Below are positions 1 to 5,482 of a stretch of 6,198 nt of DNA, piece after piece. The notes below the pieces were generated by a model. It was not told the origin of the DNA, searched no databases, and saw nothing but the letters and a program-made list of their open reading frames with translations. A program made the translations under genes and the position numbers. Position 1 is the stretch's first letter; each line of letters begins with the position of its first letter. The DNA comes from Erysipelotrichaceae bacterium (GTDB lineage: Bacteria; Bacillota_I; Bacilli_A; Erysipelotrichales; Erysipelotrichaceae), in assembly GCA_003510215.1 (NCBI GenBank), contig DOKQ01000028.1:1-6198 (forward strand), in the 5' to 3' direction.

Positions 1-2
1 AT

Positions 3-122
3 CGTCAGATGAAATATTTTGCGGGATATTTGATTTCAGTGGGTGCTCTTAGTAAAAAGTGCCATAAATCACTGCTTAAACAGATGGATACAATGATCAA
101 TCAGGGAGTGTGTTGCGAATGA
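3..122 (+). CDS. 3' end of an unidentified upstream gene (partial)
   Basis: Thirty-nine codons open from the left edge end at a TGA that overlaps the mtaB ATG in an ATGA arrangement, which is why I treat them as a real gene end. The tail begins RQMKYFAGYLISVGALSKKC and reads as one or two amphipathic helices with a basic patch, ending VCCE. I do not recognise the family. In Firmicutes mtaB often follows rsmE, but this tail does not look like an RsmE C-terminus. The gene probably shares an operon with mtaB, murE and deoC. No function is assigned. Confidence 0.6.
   Translation, partial: RQMKYFAGYLISVGALSKKCHKSLLKQMDTMINQGVCCE
103..108 (+). promoter_or_regulatory. Ribosome binding site that decides the mtaB start
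   Basis: AGGGAG lies 10 bases before the ATG at 119. An in-frame GTG at 110 is only one base from this motif, too close for initiation, so the ATG at 119 is the better start. The site lies inside the coding sequence of the preceding gene, as expected for translational coupling. Confidence 0.7.
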
Positions 123-1411
123 AGACCTTTGCGATTGCCACTCTTGGCTGTAAGGTCAACACCTTTGAATCAGAAAGCTATATTGCTTCGTTAAAGCAAA
201 AGGGTTATCAGGAAGTTGATTTTAAAGAAGTGGCGGATATTTACATTATCAATACGTGTTCAGTGACCAATACGGCAGCGTCAAAGAGTCGTCAGAAAAT
301 TCATCAGGCACAAAGAATGAATCCGGATGCAATGATTTGTGTGGTCGGATGTTATGTTCAGACAGATGCGGATTCACTTGAAAGCATGCCTGCAATTGAT
401 GTATTGATTGGAGCGAAGAACAAGTCAAAGCTTGTCGATATTATTGATTCGTCAAATCAGTTTAAAGAGCAGATTGAAGAAAGCCGCGATTTGGACTTTG
501 AATTTCTTCCACTCAGTTCAACAGATAAGACAAGAGCCTTTCTGAAAATCCAGGATGGTTGCGATCAATTTTGCTCCTATTGCATCATTCCTTTTGCCCG
601 AGGGAATGAACGTAGTGCTTCCTTGGATTCCCTTGTGACTATGGCTCAAGATCTAGTGGCCAGCAATCATCATGAAATTGTTCTTTCGGGTATTCATATC
701 GGACGATATGGCAAGGGTGAGGGTATGGATCTGGTTGATTTGATGAAACGACTGATTGAGCAAGTCAGTGGTCTGAAACGATTACGGTTATCTTCAATTG
801 AAATTACGGAGATTACGGATGATTTGCTGGACTTAATGGCTTCTTCAGATATCATCGCAAGACATTTGCATATTCCCATTCAGAGTGGCTGTAATACAGT
901 GTTACAACGAATGAATCGACCGTATACGGTTGAGCAGTATACACAAAGAGTCCAAGAAATTCGCCGACGTTTCCCAAAAATTTCGATAAGTACAGATGTC
1001 ATCGTAGGATTTGCGGGAGAAAGTGATGAAGAGTTTGAAGAGACTGTTCGAACCATGAGAAGATTGCAGTTTTCGTTTTTGCATGTATTTCCATATTCGC
1101 TGCGTAAGGATACTGTTGCTGCTTCCATGGATCATCATGTTGATCCATCCATCAAAAAGCAGAGGGTTGCACAGCTGAGCGAACTCTCGAAAACATTGAA
1201 GTCAATGTATGAAATGCAGTTTGTCAATCAAGAAGTTTGGGTATTATTTGATTCTTATCAATCGGGGAAAGTAACTGGTTTTAGTAGTGAATATATCGCA
1301 GTGAGTGTGTTGATGGATAAGCGGCCGTTAAGCCAATGGTATAAGGTTCGGATAACATATAGGGCAAATCATCGTTGTTTTGGTGAGTTGGTACAGGAGG
1401 AAGAGAAATGA
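119..1411 (+). CDS. mtaB: tRNA t6A37 methylthiotransferase MtaB
   Basis: This radical-SAM enzyme adds a methylthio group to C2 of N6-threonylcarbamoyladenosine at position 37 of tRNAs, making ms2t6A in the cytosol, a modification that supports accurate decoding. At 430 residues it has normal family length. The N-terminal methylthiotransferase domain carries three cluster-binding cysteines: C11 in TLGCKVN, C47 in NTCSVTN and C78 in VVGCY. The radical-SAM core has CxxxCxxC at C148, C152 and C155 (GCDQFCSYCIIPFARG). The last 65 or so residues fit a TRAM-type RNA-binding domain. The LGCKVNTFESE opening is typical of MtaB rather than MiaB or RimO. The start at 119 is set by AGGGAG. The gene overlaps the upstream gene by 3 bases and murE by 4. 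No truncation or missing key residue is seen. Confidence 0.95.
   Translation: MKTFAIATLGCKVNTFESESYIASLKQKGYQEVDFKEVADIYIINTCSVTNTAASKSRQKIHQAQRMNPDAMICVVGCYVQTDADSLESMPAIDVLIGAKNKSKLVDIIDSSNQFKEQIEESRDLDFEFLPLSSTDKTRAFLKIQDGCDQFCSYCIIPFARGNERSASLDSLVTMAQDLVASNHHEIVLSGIHIGRYGKGEGMDLVDLMKRLIEQVSGLKRLRLSSIEITEITDDLLDLMASSDIIARHLHIPIQSGCNTVLQRMNRPYTVEQYTQRVQEIRRRFPKISISTDVIVGFAGESDEEFEETVRTMRRLQFSFLHVFPYSLRKDTVAASMDHHVDPSIKKQRVAQLSELSKTLKSMYEMQFVNQEVWVLFDSYQSGKVTGFSSEYIAVSVLMDKRPLSQWYKVRITYRANHRCFGELVQEEEK
1395..1400 (+). promoter_or_regulatory. Ribosome binding site of murE
   Basis: A perfect AGGAGG sits 7 bases before the murE ATG, inside the last codons of mtaB. It fixes the murE start in the ATGA overlap. 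Confidence 0.8.
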
Positions 1412-2877
1412 ATTTAAATCAGATGTTTACAGATGCACCCGCGCTGTATATCGAAAATTTAATGGTTGATTCACGAAGAAAAGTGAAACGCGGATTGTTC
1501 TTTTGTTTAAAGGGAATGTATCACGATGGTCATCAGTTTGTGGACATGGCAATTAAAAACGGTGCAGTAGCGGTTGTACATAGTGATCCGCTTGCCAGTA
1601 TGTCACCCACGGTAACCTACATTAAAGTGGATGATGTTTTGAAAACCTTGAATGGGGTTGCTCATCGTTTCTATGGAACTCCTTCGAGTCAGATGCTAGT
1701 GTATGGTGTGACGGGTACCAATGGAAAATCGACCACCGCAACCCTTTTGAAGTATTTCAATGAAGCGATGATGCCAACAGGATACATTGGAACCATTGCG
1801 ATTGAATATGGAAGTATTAAAGATCTTCCGCTGTTAACGACACCGGATGTGATTGATTTACACGCTACCTTTGCCAAAATGGTGAAAGCCGGTATGAAAG
1901 CTGTCGCTTTGGAAGTTTCAAGCCATGGACTTGAGCAACAACGTGTCGCTTCCGTGGATTTTGATGTCGCTATCTTTACCAACTTAACTCACGACCATTT
2001 GGATTTTCATGGAAATATGGAAAATTACTATCAGGCAAAGAAGAAGTTATTCACGATGCTAAAGCCATCAGCCCTTTCAATTGTCAATGTGGATGATAAA
2101 TATGGTCATCGTTTGAGTGATGAAATTGATGGCCAAGTCATTCGTGTGGGTACGGACTCGGATTGTGACTATCAGGCGTCCGACATTCAATTGTTCCCCA
2201 AGAAAACCGTGTTCAATTTGCATGTAAAACACACCAATGAAACAGTGCGGATTGTCACCAACGTGGTTGCCATGTTCAATGTTTCCAATCTGCTGGGTGT
2301 GATAGCAGCTGTGCATCAAAAAGGGTTACCCCTTGAAACCATAGTTGAAATGGCTAAGTCTATTCCTCAGGTAGATGGCCGTATGGAAATTATTGACATG
2401 AATCAGGGTTTCAATGTGATTGTGGATTATGCACATACACCGGATGGATTAACTCAGATATTTAAATATGCCACATCCATTACCAATCCTTCGAAGCGCA
2501 TCATTGCCGTCTTTGGCAGTGCGGGTCAAAGAGATACTAAGAAACGACCTATATTTGGTGAGTTAGCAGACAAATATTGTGATATGATTATACTAACAGA
2601 GGAAGATCCTCGCACAGAAAAGGTTCGAGACATCTGCAATGAAATCCGTAGCGGAATCAAGAGTACCAATGCAGTCATTATTGAGGACCGCTATGATGCC
2701 ATTCATCAGGCGTGTTCCATTGCCTGCACGGGTGATACGGTTCTGATTCTTGGAAAAGGGGATGAACCCTATATGTATCGTGAGTTTGGTCGTGAGGACT
2801 GGATGGGCGATCATGAAGCTGCCAAGGAAGTCTTACAATCTCTGCAAGAGGAGCAAAAGGAGAACTTATATGAATAA
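1408..2877 (+). CDS. murE: MurE, UDP-MurNAc-L-Ala-D-Glu : diamino acid ligase
   Basis: This cytosolic Mur ligase adds the third residue (L-lysine or meso-diaminopimelate) to the UDP-MurNAc dipeptide in peptidoglycan synthesis, using ATP. Its 489 residues match the family. The N-terminal domain covers roughly 1-95, the central ATPase domain 96-325 and the C-terminal substrate domain 326-489. The P-loop GVTGTNGKST has K107, THDHLDFHG is at 194-202, and K211 in QAKKKLF is the likely carbamylated lysine, judged by its spacing from the P-loop (104 residues here, 105 in E. coli). The specificity loop reads EEDPRTE (398-404, R402) instead of the DNPR seen in classic meso-DAP enzymes, and GKGDE (449-453) replaces GKGHE. 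R402, G449 and E453, the counterparts of known DAP contacts, are kept, so the third-position amino acid cannot be decided from sequence alone. The gene lies between mtaB and deoC, away from any visible cell-division cluster. Confidence 0.93.
   Translation: MNLNQMFTDAPALYIENLMVDSRRKVKRGLFFCLKGMYHDGHQFVDMAIKNGAVAVVHSDPLASMSPTVTYIKVDDVLKTLNGVAHRFYGTPSSQMLVYGVTGTNGKSTTATLLKYFNEAMMPTGYIGTIAIEYGSIKDLPLLTTPDVIDLHATFAKMVKAGMKAVALEVSSHGLEQQRVASVDFDVAIFTNLTHDHLDFHGNMENYYQAKKKLFTMLKPSALSIVNVDDKYGHRLSDEIDGQVIRVGTDSDCDYQASDIQLFPKKTVFNLHVKHTNETVRIVTNVVAMFNVSNLLGVIAAVHQKGLPLETIVEMAKSIPQVDGRMEIIDMNQGFNVIVDYAHTPDGLTQIFKYATSITNPSKRIIAVFGSAGQRDTKKRPIFGELADKYCDMIILTEEDPRTEKVRDICNEIRSGIKSTNAVIIEDRYDAIHQACSIACTGDTVLILGKGDEPYMYREFGREDWMGDHEAAKEVLQSLQEEQKENLYE
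2856..2862 (+). promoter_or_regulatory. Ribosome binding site that decides the deoC start
   Basis: AAAGGAG ends 7 bases before the ATG at 2870. The same reading frame is open back to 2750, but that would add 40 residues lying inside murE with no homology to the aldolase family. The ATG at 2870 gives the conserved opening MNKTIDHTLLKP. Confidence 0.85.
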
Positions 2878-3526
2878 AACAATCGATCATACATTACTTA
2901 AACCCCAATCTACCAAAGAAGAAATTCTAAAACTTTGTGCGGAAGCCAAGCAATTCGATTTTGCATCCGTCTGCGTCAATCCTTACTGGGTCTCTACCTG
3001 TGCAAAAGCTCTTGAAGGAACAGATGTCAAAGTCTGCACAGTCGTTGGTTTTCCACTTGGAGCCACAAGCACGGCTTCGAAAGCGTTTGAAACCAAACTG
3101 GCAATTGCGGATGGCGCAACTGAAATCGATATGGTGTTAAATATCGGTGAACTTGTATCCGGTCAACTGGATGCTGTCACAGCGGATATTGCGGCTGTTA
3201 AAGAAGCTGCTGGCGACCTTGTGGTTAAAGTCATTATCGAAGCATGTCTATTAAACGATGAGCAAAAAGTTGCGGCAGCGCATGCAGTTGTAAACGCAAA
3301 AGCTGATTTCGTCAAGACATCCACCGGTTTTTCTACAGGTGGAGCAACCCTGGAAGATGTGGCATTGCTTAAAAAGATCGTTAATGGTCAAGCACTTGTC
3401 AAGGCTGCTGGTGGTGTTCGCACGTATGATGATCTTGTGGCTATGCTTGAAGCTGGTGCAGATCGTATCGGTACTTCAGCAGGGGTTAAACTTGTTCGAG
3501 GAGATAAGGTAGAAGAAAGTTATTAG
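2870..3526 (+). CDS. deoC: Deoxyribose-phosphate aldolase DeoC, with an apparently exchanged C-terminal tail
   Basis: DeoC cleaves 2-deoxyribose-5-phosphate to glyceraldehyde-3-phosphate and acetaldehyde, linking deoxynucleoside breakdown to central metabolism in the cytosol. It is a class I TIM-barrel aldolase. At 218 residues it is normal for the short bacterial type. Visible signatures are DHTLLKP (6-12), EIDMVLNIG with D87, VKTSTGFSTGGAT with the Schiff-base lysine K149, and VKAAGGVRTYDD with K178. These match D102, K167 and K201 of the E. coli enzyme. It ends in ...EESY, keeping the C-terminal tyrosine that assists proton transfer in E. coli DERA. The start overlaps the end of murE by 8 bases. 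The codons after about 3483 probably came with the downstream cassette, because a second deoC-like 3' end lies at 5342-5392. The hybrid protein should still be functional since all catalytic residues are intact. Confidence 0.95.
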   Translation: MNKTIDHTLLKPQSTKEEILKLCAEAKQFDFASVCVNPYWVSTCAKALEGTDVKVCTVVGFPLGATSTASKAFETKLAIADGATEIDMVLNIGELVSGQLDAVTADIAAVKEAAGDLVVKVIIEACLLNDEQKVAAAHAVVNAKADFVKTSTGFSTGGATLEDVALLKKIVNGQALVKAAGGVRTYDDLVAMLEAGADRIGTSAGVKLVRGDKVEESY

Positions 3527-3530
3527 AATT

Positions 3531-3676
3531 AAAAAGCAACAGAATATGGTTGCTATTGTTAAAAGCAACTGAATATGGTTGCTATTGTTGAAAGCAACTG
3601 AATATGGTTGCTATTGTTGAATGCAACTGAATATGGTTGCTATTGTTGAAAGCAACTGAATATGGTTGCTTTTTTT
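3531..3676 (+). repeat. Five tandem 29-bp repeats, each a hairpin
   Basis: Five units recur at an exact 29-base period, with left arms at 3535, 3564, 3593, 3622 and 3651. Each is AGCAAC, an 8-base loop (TGAATATG; AGAATATG in unit 1) and GTTGCT, giving a 6-bp stem. Unit 4 starts TGCAAC and loses only its outermost pair. Units 1-4 continue with a 9-base spacer close to ATTGTTGAA, while unit 5 runs into seven Ts. Unit 1 is preceded by five As, so on the opposite strand it too is a hairpin followed by a T-run. The array looks like one bidirectional terminator expanded internally. As a row of DNA palindromes directly before a promoter, it could equally be a protein-binding array. Confidence 0.92.
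3649..3676 (+). terminator. Intrinsic terminator formed by the fifth repeat
   Basis: AAAGCAAC pairs with GTTGCTTT (8 bp, 8-base loop) and is followed by a T-run ending at 3676. It would end transcripts from the mtaB-murE-deoC operon. The stem has only three G-C pairs, so efficiency may be moderate. The four upstream hairpins lack T-runs. Confidence 0.7.
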
Positions 3677-3694
3677 ATATTCATAGACTATAAT
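3666..3694 (+). promoter_or_regulatory. Sigma-A-type promoter of the satD-DUF3307 pair
   Basis: A perfect -10 TATAAT is at 3689-3694. Exactly 17 bases upstream, TTGCTT (3666-3671) can serve as a -35 and lies inside the right arm of the last hairpin. The expected start near 3701 would give a leader of only about 16 bases. Regulation through the adjoining palindromes is plausible but inferred. Confidence 0.7.
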
Positions 3695-3701
3695 TAAAAT
3701 A

Positions 3702-3713
3702 AAAGGTGGTGAT
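3702..3713 (+). promoter_or_regulatory. Ribosome binding site of satD
   Basis: AAAGGTGGTGAT is a long match to the anti-Shine-Dalgarno end of 16S rRNA, interrupted by one T, and ends 3 bases before the ATG at 3717. It supports that start. Confidence 0.75.
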
Positions 3714-3716
3714 ATC

Positions 3717-4583
3717 ATGAATCAACAAACAGCACTTATTGCAGATATTATTCAATCTAGAAAATCAGAAGAGCGATATGACATTCAAAAAAAAATGATA
3801 CTAATTATAGATTTTCTTAACAAAATCTATAAAGATAGACTTGTCAAAAAAGTAGAAATCTCATCTGGTGATTCATTTCAAGGACTATTCGATAGTCCAG
3901 GAACTGCTTTTTTATACATAAGAATGATGCAAATGTTACTCTATCCTATAAAGATACGAGCAGGAATAGGTGTTGGTACACTAGATTACATGGATAAAGA
4001 TTTTGGAACGAATCTGCTTGACGGAGAAGCCTATCATAATGCAAAAATGGCTATTGATATCATTAGTGTTACTCGTAAAGAAGCAGTGTATTTTAATATC
4101 AAAAACTCAAATCATATTTTTTCGAATTCTGTAAATACTATGTTGGACATGTATTACAAATTAAGACAAATATTTGGAGTGAATTCATTGCGCATATCCC
4201 TTGTCAATGAACTACTGAATCCAATGTCAGTAAATGGTGAAATTAATTATTTAGATCAAACTAGTGATAAAGAAATTGAATTTTTAAATGACATAATTAA
4301 AAATTCATTTATACGTAGGACGGGGAATAATACAGATAGAATGAATACTTTGTCTATCTCACAGGTAAAAAAAGCAGAACCATTTACACTAGATAAGTAT
4401 CATATCAATAATAGAAAAAATATTTGTGGCACTAGCTTTGTATTGCGAGGAATTCAAGATGATGTTGCAAATGTTATTGGAACGACTCGACAAAATGTTC
4501 AAAAGTATTATTCGAGAGGTGTGTCTGATGAGAGAGCGTATACGGCATCGTTGGTTGATTTAATGAACGAGGTGATTAAATGA
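3717..4583 (+). CDS. SatD-family protein: cyclase-like N-terminal domain plus C-terminal HTH
   Basis: The family is named after SatD of the Streptococcus mutans secretion and acid tolerance locus; its biochemical role is not established as far as I know. The protein has 288 residues. The first 115 or so show a pattern like class III nucleotide cyclase and related palm domains: ALIADI with D10, SSGDSFQGLF with D52, IRAGIGVG at 80-87 and DGEAYHNAKMAI at 102-113. The two Asp residues sit where cyclases hold metal ions. The purine-selecting Lys (I48 instead) and the Asn/Arg pair near 107-111 are not matched, so cyclase activity is doubtful. The region 115-235 is not recognised. Residues 249-268 (VANVIGTTRQNVQKYYSRG) look like a DNA-binding helix-turn-helix. 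The gene overlaps the next by 4 bases, and the pair shares AT-rich composition unlike deoC. It is likely soluble. Autoregulation through the upstream palindromes is a hypothesis. Confidence 0.82.
   Translation: MNQQTALIADIIQSRKSEERYDIQKKMILIIDFLNKIYKDRLVKKVEISSGDSFQGLFDSPGTAFLYIRMMQMLLYPIKIRAGIGVGTLDYMDKDFGTNLLDGEAYHNAKMAIDIISVTRKEAVYFNIKNSNHIFSNSVNTMLDMYYKLRQIFGVNSLRISLVNELLNPMSVNGEINYLDQTSDKEIEFLNDIIKNSFIRRTGNNTDRMNTLSISQVKKAEPFTLDKYHINNRKNICGTSFVLRGIQDDVANVIGTTRQNVQKYYSRGVSDERAYTASLVDLMNEVIK
4569..4576 (+). promoter_or_regulatory. Ribosome binding site of the DUF3307 gene
   Basis: GAGGTGAT lies inside the last satD codons and ends 3 bases before the ATG at 4580. It fixes the start in the ATGA overlap and supports coupled translation. 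Confidence 0.7.
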
Positions 4584-5290
4584 ACTTGATATTGGCAATG
4601 TTGCTAGGCCATGCTTTGGGAGATTTTTACTTTCAAACAAATGATATGGTTAGCAAAAAGAAAGAAAGTATAGTTAAGCATGTTTTAATATATACGATAA
4701 TCATTGTTTTGATTTACTGGTTTATGACTAAGTCAAAAAATGTTGTTGTTTTAGGAATAATTGTTTTGATATCACATTTTACAATTGATAACCTTAACGT
4801 GTATGTTAGTAAGAAAATGGATAATCTTCAACAAGTTAAGCTTTTAACCTTTCTACTTGATCAGGTTCTTCATATTTCTATTCTGATTATTTATATTGCT
4901 ATGTTTGATTACTTAACGGTTTCGGAAGTGCACGTCAATAATTTTTTGTTGTTTGCTGTTATTATTTCATATCTAATAATGCCATCAAGTATTTTGATTG
5001 ACAAAGTTCTTTACATGGTCAACAAAGATAAATCTGTAAAAAAGTTTGAACTTGACGAGGGAACGGTTATTGGGATACTGGAGAGGATGTTGATTTTGGC
5101 AATGGGAGTATCTGGATCAATTAATGGAATTGGTTTTTTGATTGCTGCTAAAACGATGGTTAGATATGGTCAATTTGATGACAAAGAGAAGGATACTAAT
5201 TTTCGCTCGAAATATCTTATTGGGACGTTACTAAGTGTGCTTCTTGGGTTTGTTCTTTATTTGACCTTTGTATGGATAAAATCAAATTAA
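4580..5290 (+). CDS. DUF3307-family polytopic membrane protein
   Basis: This 236-residue integral membrane protein is of unknown function. About seven hydrophobic segments are visible, near 1-18, 34-50, 54-73, 90-112, 118-140, 163-190 and 213-234. Family-type motifs are GHALGDFYFQ (H11, D15, Q19), SHFTIDNLNVY (H66, D70), LLDQVLH (D94, Q95, H98), GILERMLIL (E168, R169) and AAKTMVRYG (K191, R195). Charged residues inside or at the edges of the membrane, with HxxxD twice and a reversed DxxxH, could bind a metal or form a polar pathway; that is inference. No cleavable signal peptide is evident, as the first segment carries conserved residues. The gene is translationally coupled to satD, so the products probably act together. 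No terminator directly follows; transcripts would run to the hairpin at 5400-5423. Confidence 0.8.
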   Translation: MNLILAMLLGHALGDFYFQTNDMVSKKKESIVKHVLIYTIIIVLIYWFMTKSKNVVVLGIIVLISHFTIDNLNVYVSKKMDNLQQVKLLTFLLDQVLHISILIIYIAMFDYLTVSEVHVNNFLLFAVIISYLIMPSSILIDKVLYMVNKDKSVKKFELDEGTVIGILERMLILAMGVSGSINGIGFLIAAKTMVRYGQFDDKEKDTNFRSKYLIGTLLSVLLGFVLYLTFVWIKSN

Positions 5291-5341
5291 TGTAAAATCA
5301 ACAAGACCCCAATATGCAACAGCCCCATCTTTTAAGTCAAT
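5291..5341. other. Unassigned spacer at the right end of the cassette
   Basis: About 50 bases with two CCCC runs separate the DUF3307 stop from the displaced deoC tail. I see no hairpin, promoter or convincing coding content, and no similarity to the deoC bases that would precede the tail. If the insertion model is right, this is the right terminus of the cassette and would join the deoC 3' end in a circular form. Confidence 0.4.
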
Positions 5342-5392
5342 ACAGCAGGTGTCAAGCTATTGGCCAAGGAAGAAAACAAAGAAGGATATTAG
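5342..5392 (+). pseudogene. Displaced 3' end of deoC (last 17 codons)
   Basis: Read in one frame, these bases give TAGVKLLAKEENKEGY and a TAG stop. The live deoC ends SAGVKLVRGDKVEESY and TAG, the same length with 7 of 16 residues identical. In the run AGVKL, one codon is identical and four differ only at synonymous third positions, the pattern of two diverged coding copies rather than chance. Over the 51 bases 29 match. The preceding in-frame codon pair is AAT and GTC, and upstream of those a TAA closes the frame, so no start exists. It is followed at once by a strong intrinsic terminator, as an original gene end would be. I read it as the host's original deoC tail cut off by the cassette; a partial duplication is the alternative. 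Confidence 0.72.
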
Positions 5393-5399
5393 TCTATTG

Positions 5400-5423
5400 A
5401 ACACTGAGAAATCAGTGTTTTTT
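5400..5423 (+). terminator. Intrinsic terminator, probably the original deoC operon terminator
   Basis: AACACTGA pairs with TCAGTGTT around a GAAA tetraloop, a perfect 8-bp stem, followed by a run of six Ts. It starts 7 bases after the stop of the displaced deoC tail, so it was probably the terminator of the mtaB-murE-deoC operon before insertion. It now ends the satD-DUF3307 transcript. Confidence 0.88.
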
Positions 5424-5424
5424 C

Positions 5425-5453
5425 TTGAAAGTAGTATGCAATTGGCGTACGAT
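5425..5453 (+). promoter_or_regulatory. Sigma-A-type promoter of the DinB-like gene
   Basis: TTGAAA (5 of 6 to consensus) and TACGAT (4 of 6) are separated by 17 bases. The -35 lies right after the terminator T-run. The expected start near 5460 precedes the gene by about 20 bases. No other promoter-like pair is as good in this gap. Confidence 0.6.
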
Positions 5454-5482
5454 ATATGTGTCGTTAAGGATAAGGAAATGAT

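Larger units (their letters stand above)
3477..5349 (+). mobile_element. Putative cassette integrated in the 3' end of deoC (hairpin array, satD, DUF3307)
   Basis: The proposed limits are two copies of CAGCAGG, at 3477-3483 inside deoC and at 5343-5349 inside a displaced deoC tail, 1866 bases apart. After each copy the sequence encodes a deoC C-terminus of exactly the same length, ending in Tyr and TAG. The interior has visibly higher AT content than the genes on both sides and carries its own terminator array, promoter and two genes. This matches the known habit of integrative elements that recombine at a gene's 3' end and restore the reading frame. No integrase, transposase or terminal inverted repeat is present, so it would have needed a recombinase supplied from elsewhere, lost one, or arrived by homologous recombination. 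The exact boundaries are inferred. Confidence 0.55.

Noticed and set aside
2750..2869. N-terminal 40-residue extension of deoC
   Set aside because: It lies within murE in another frame, lacks aldolase similarity, and a strong ribosome binding site precedes the ATG at 2870.
694..2890. Several 60-97-codon - strand frames opposite mtaB and murE
   Set aside because: They are antisense shadows of well-supported genes, without their own ribosome binding sites or recognisable domains.
3531..3676. CRISPR array
   Set aside because: The whole 29-base unit repeats head to tail, including the spacer portion. There are no unique spacers and no cas genes.
3484..5341. Insertion sequence with inverted ends
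   Set aside because: No transposase and no convincing terminal inverted repeat; only a 6-base AACAAG/CTTGTT match was noticed, which is expected by chance.
5314..5400. Short + strand reading frame of 28 codons from an ATG
   Set aside because: It runs out of frame through the deoC tail, has no good ribosome binding site and resembles nothing.
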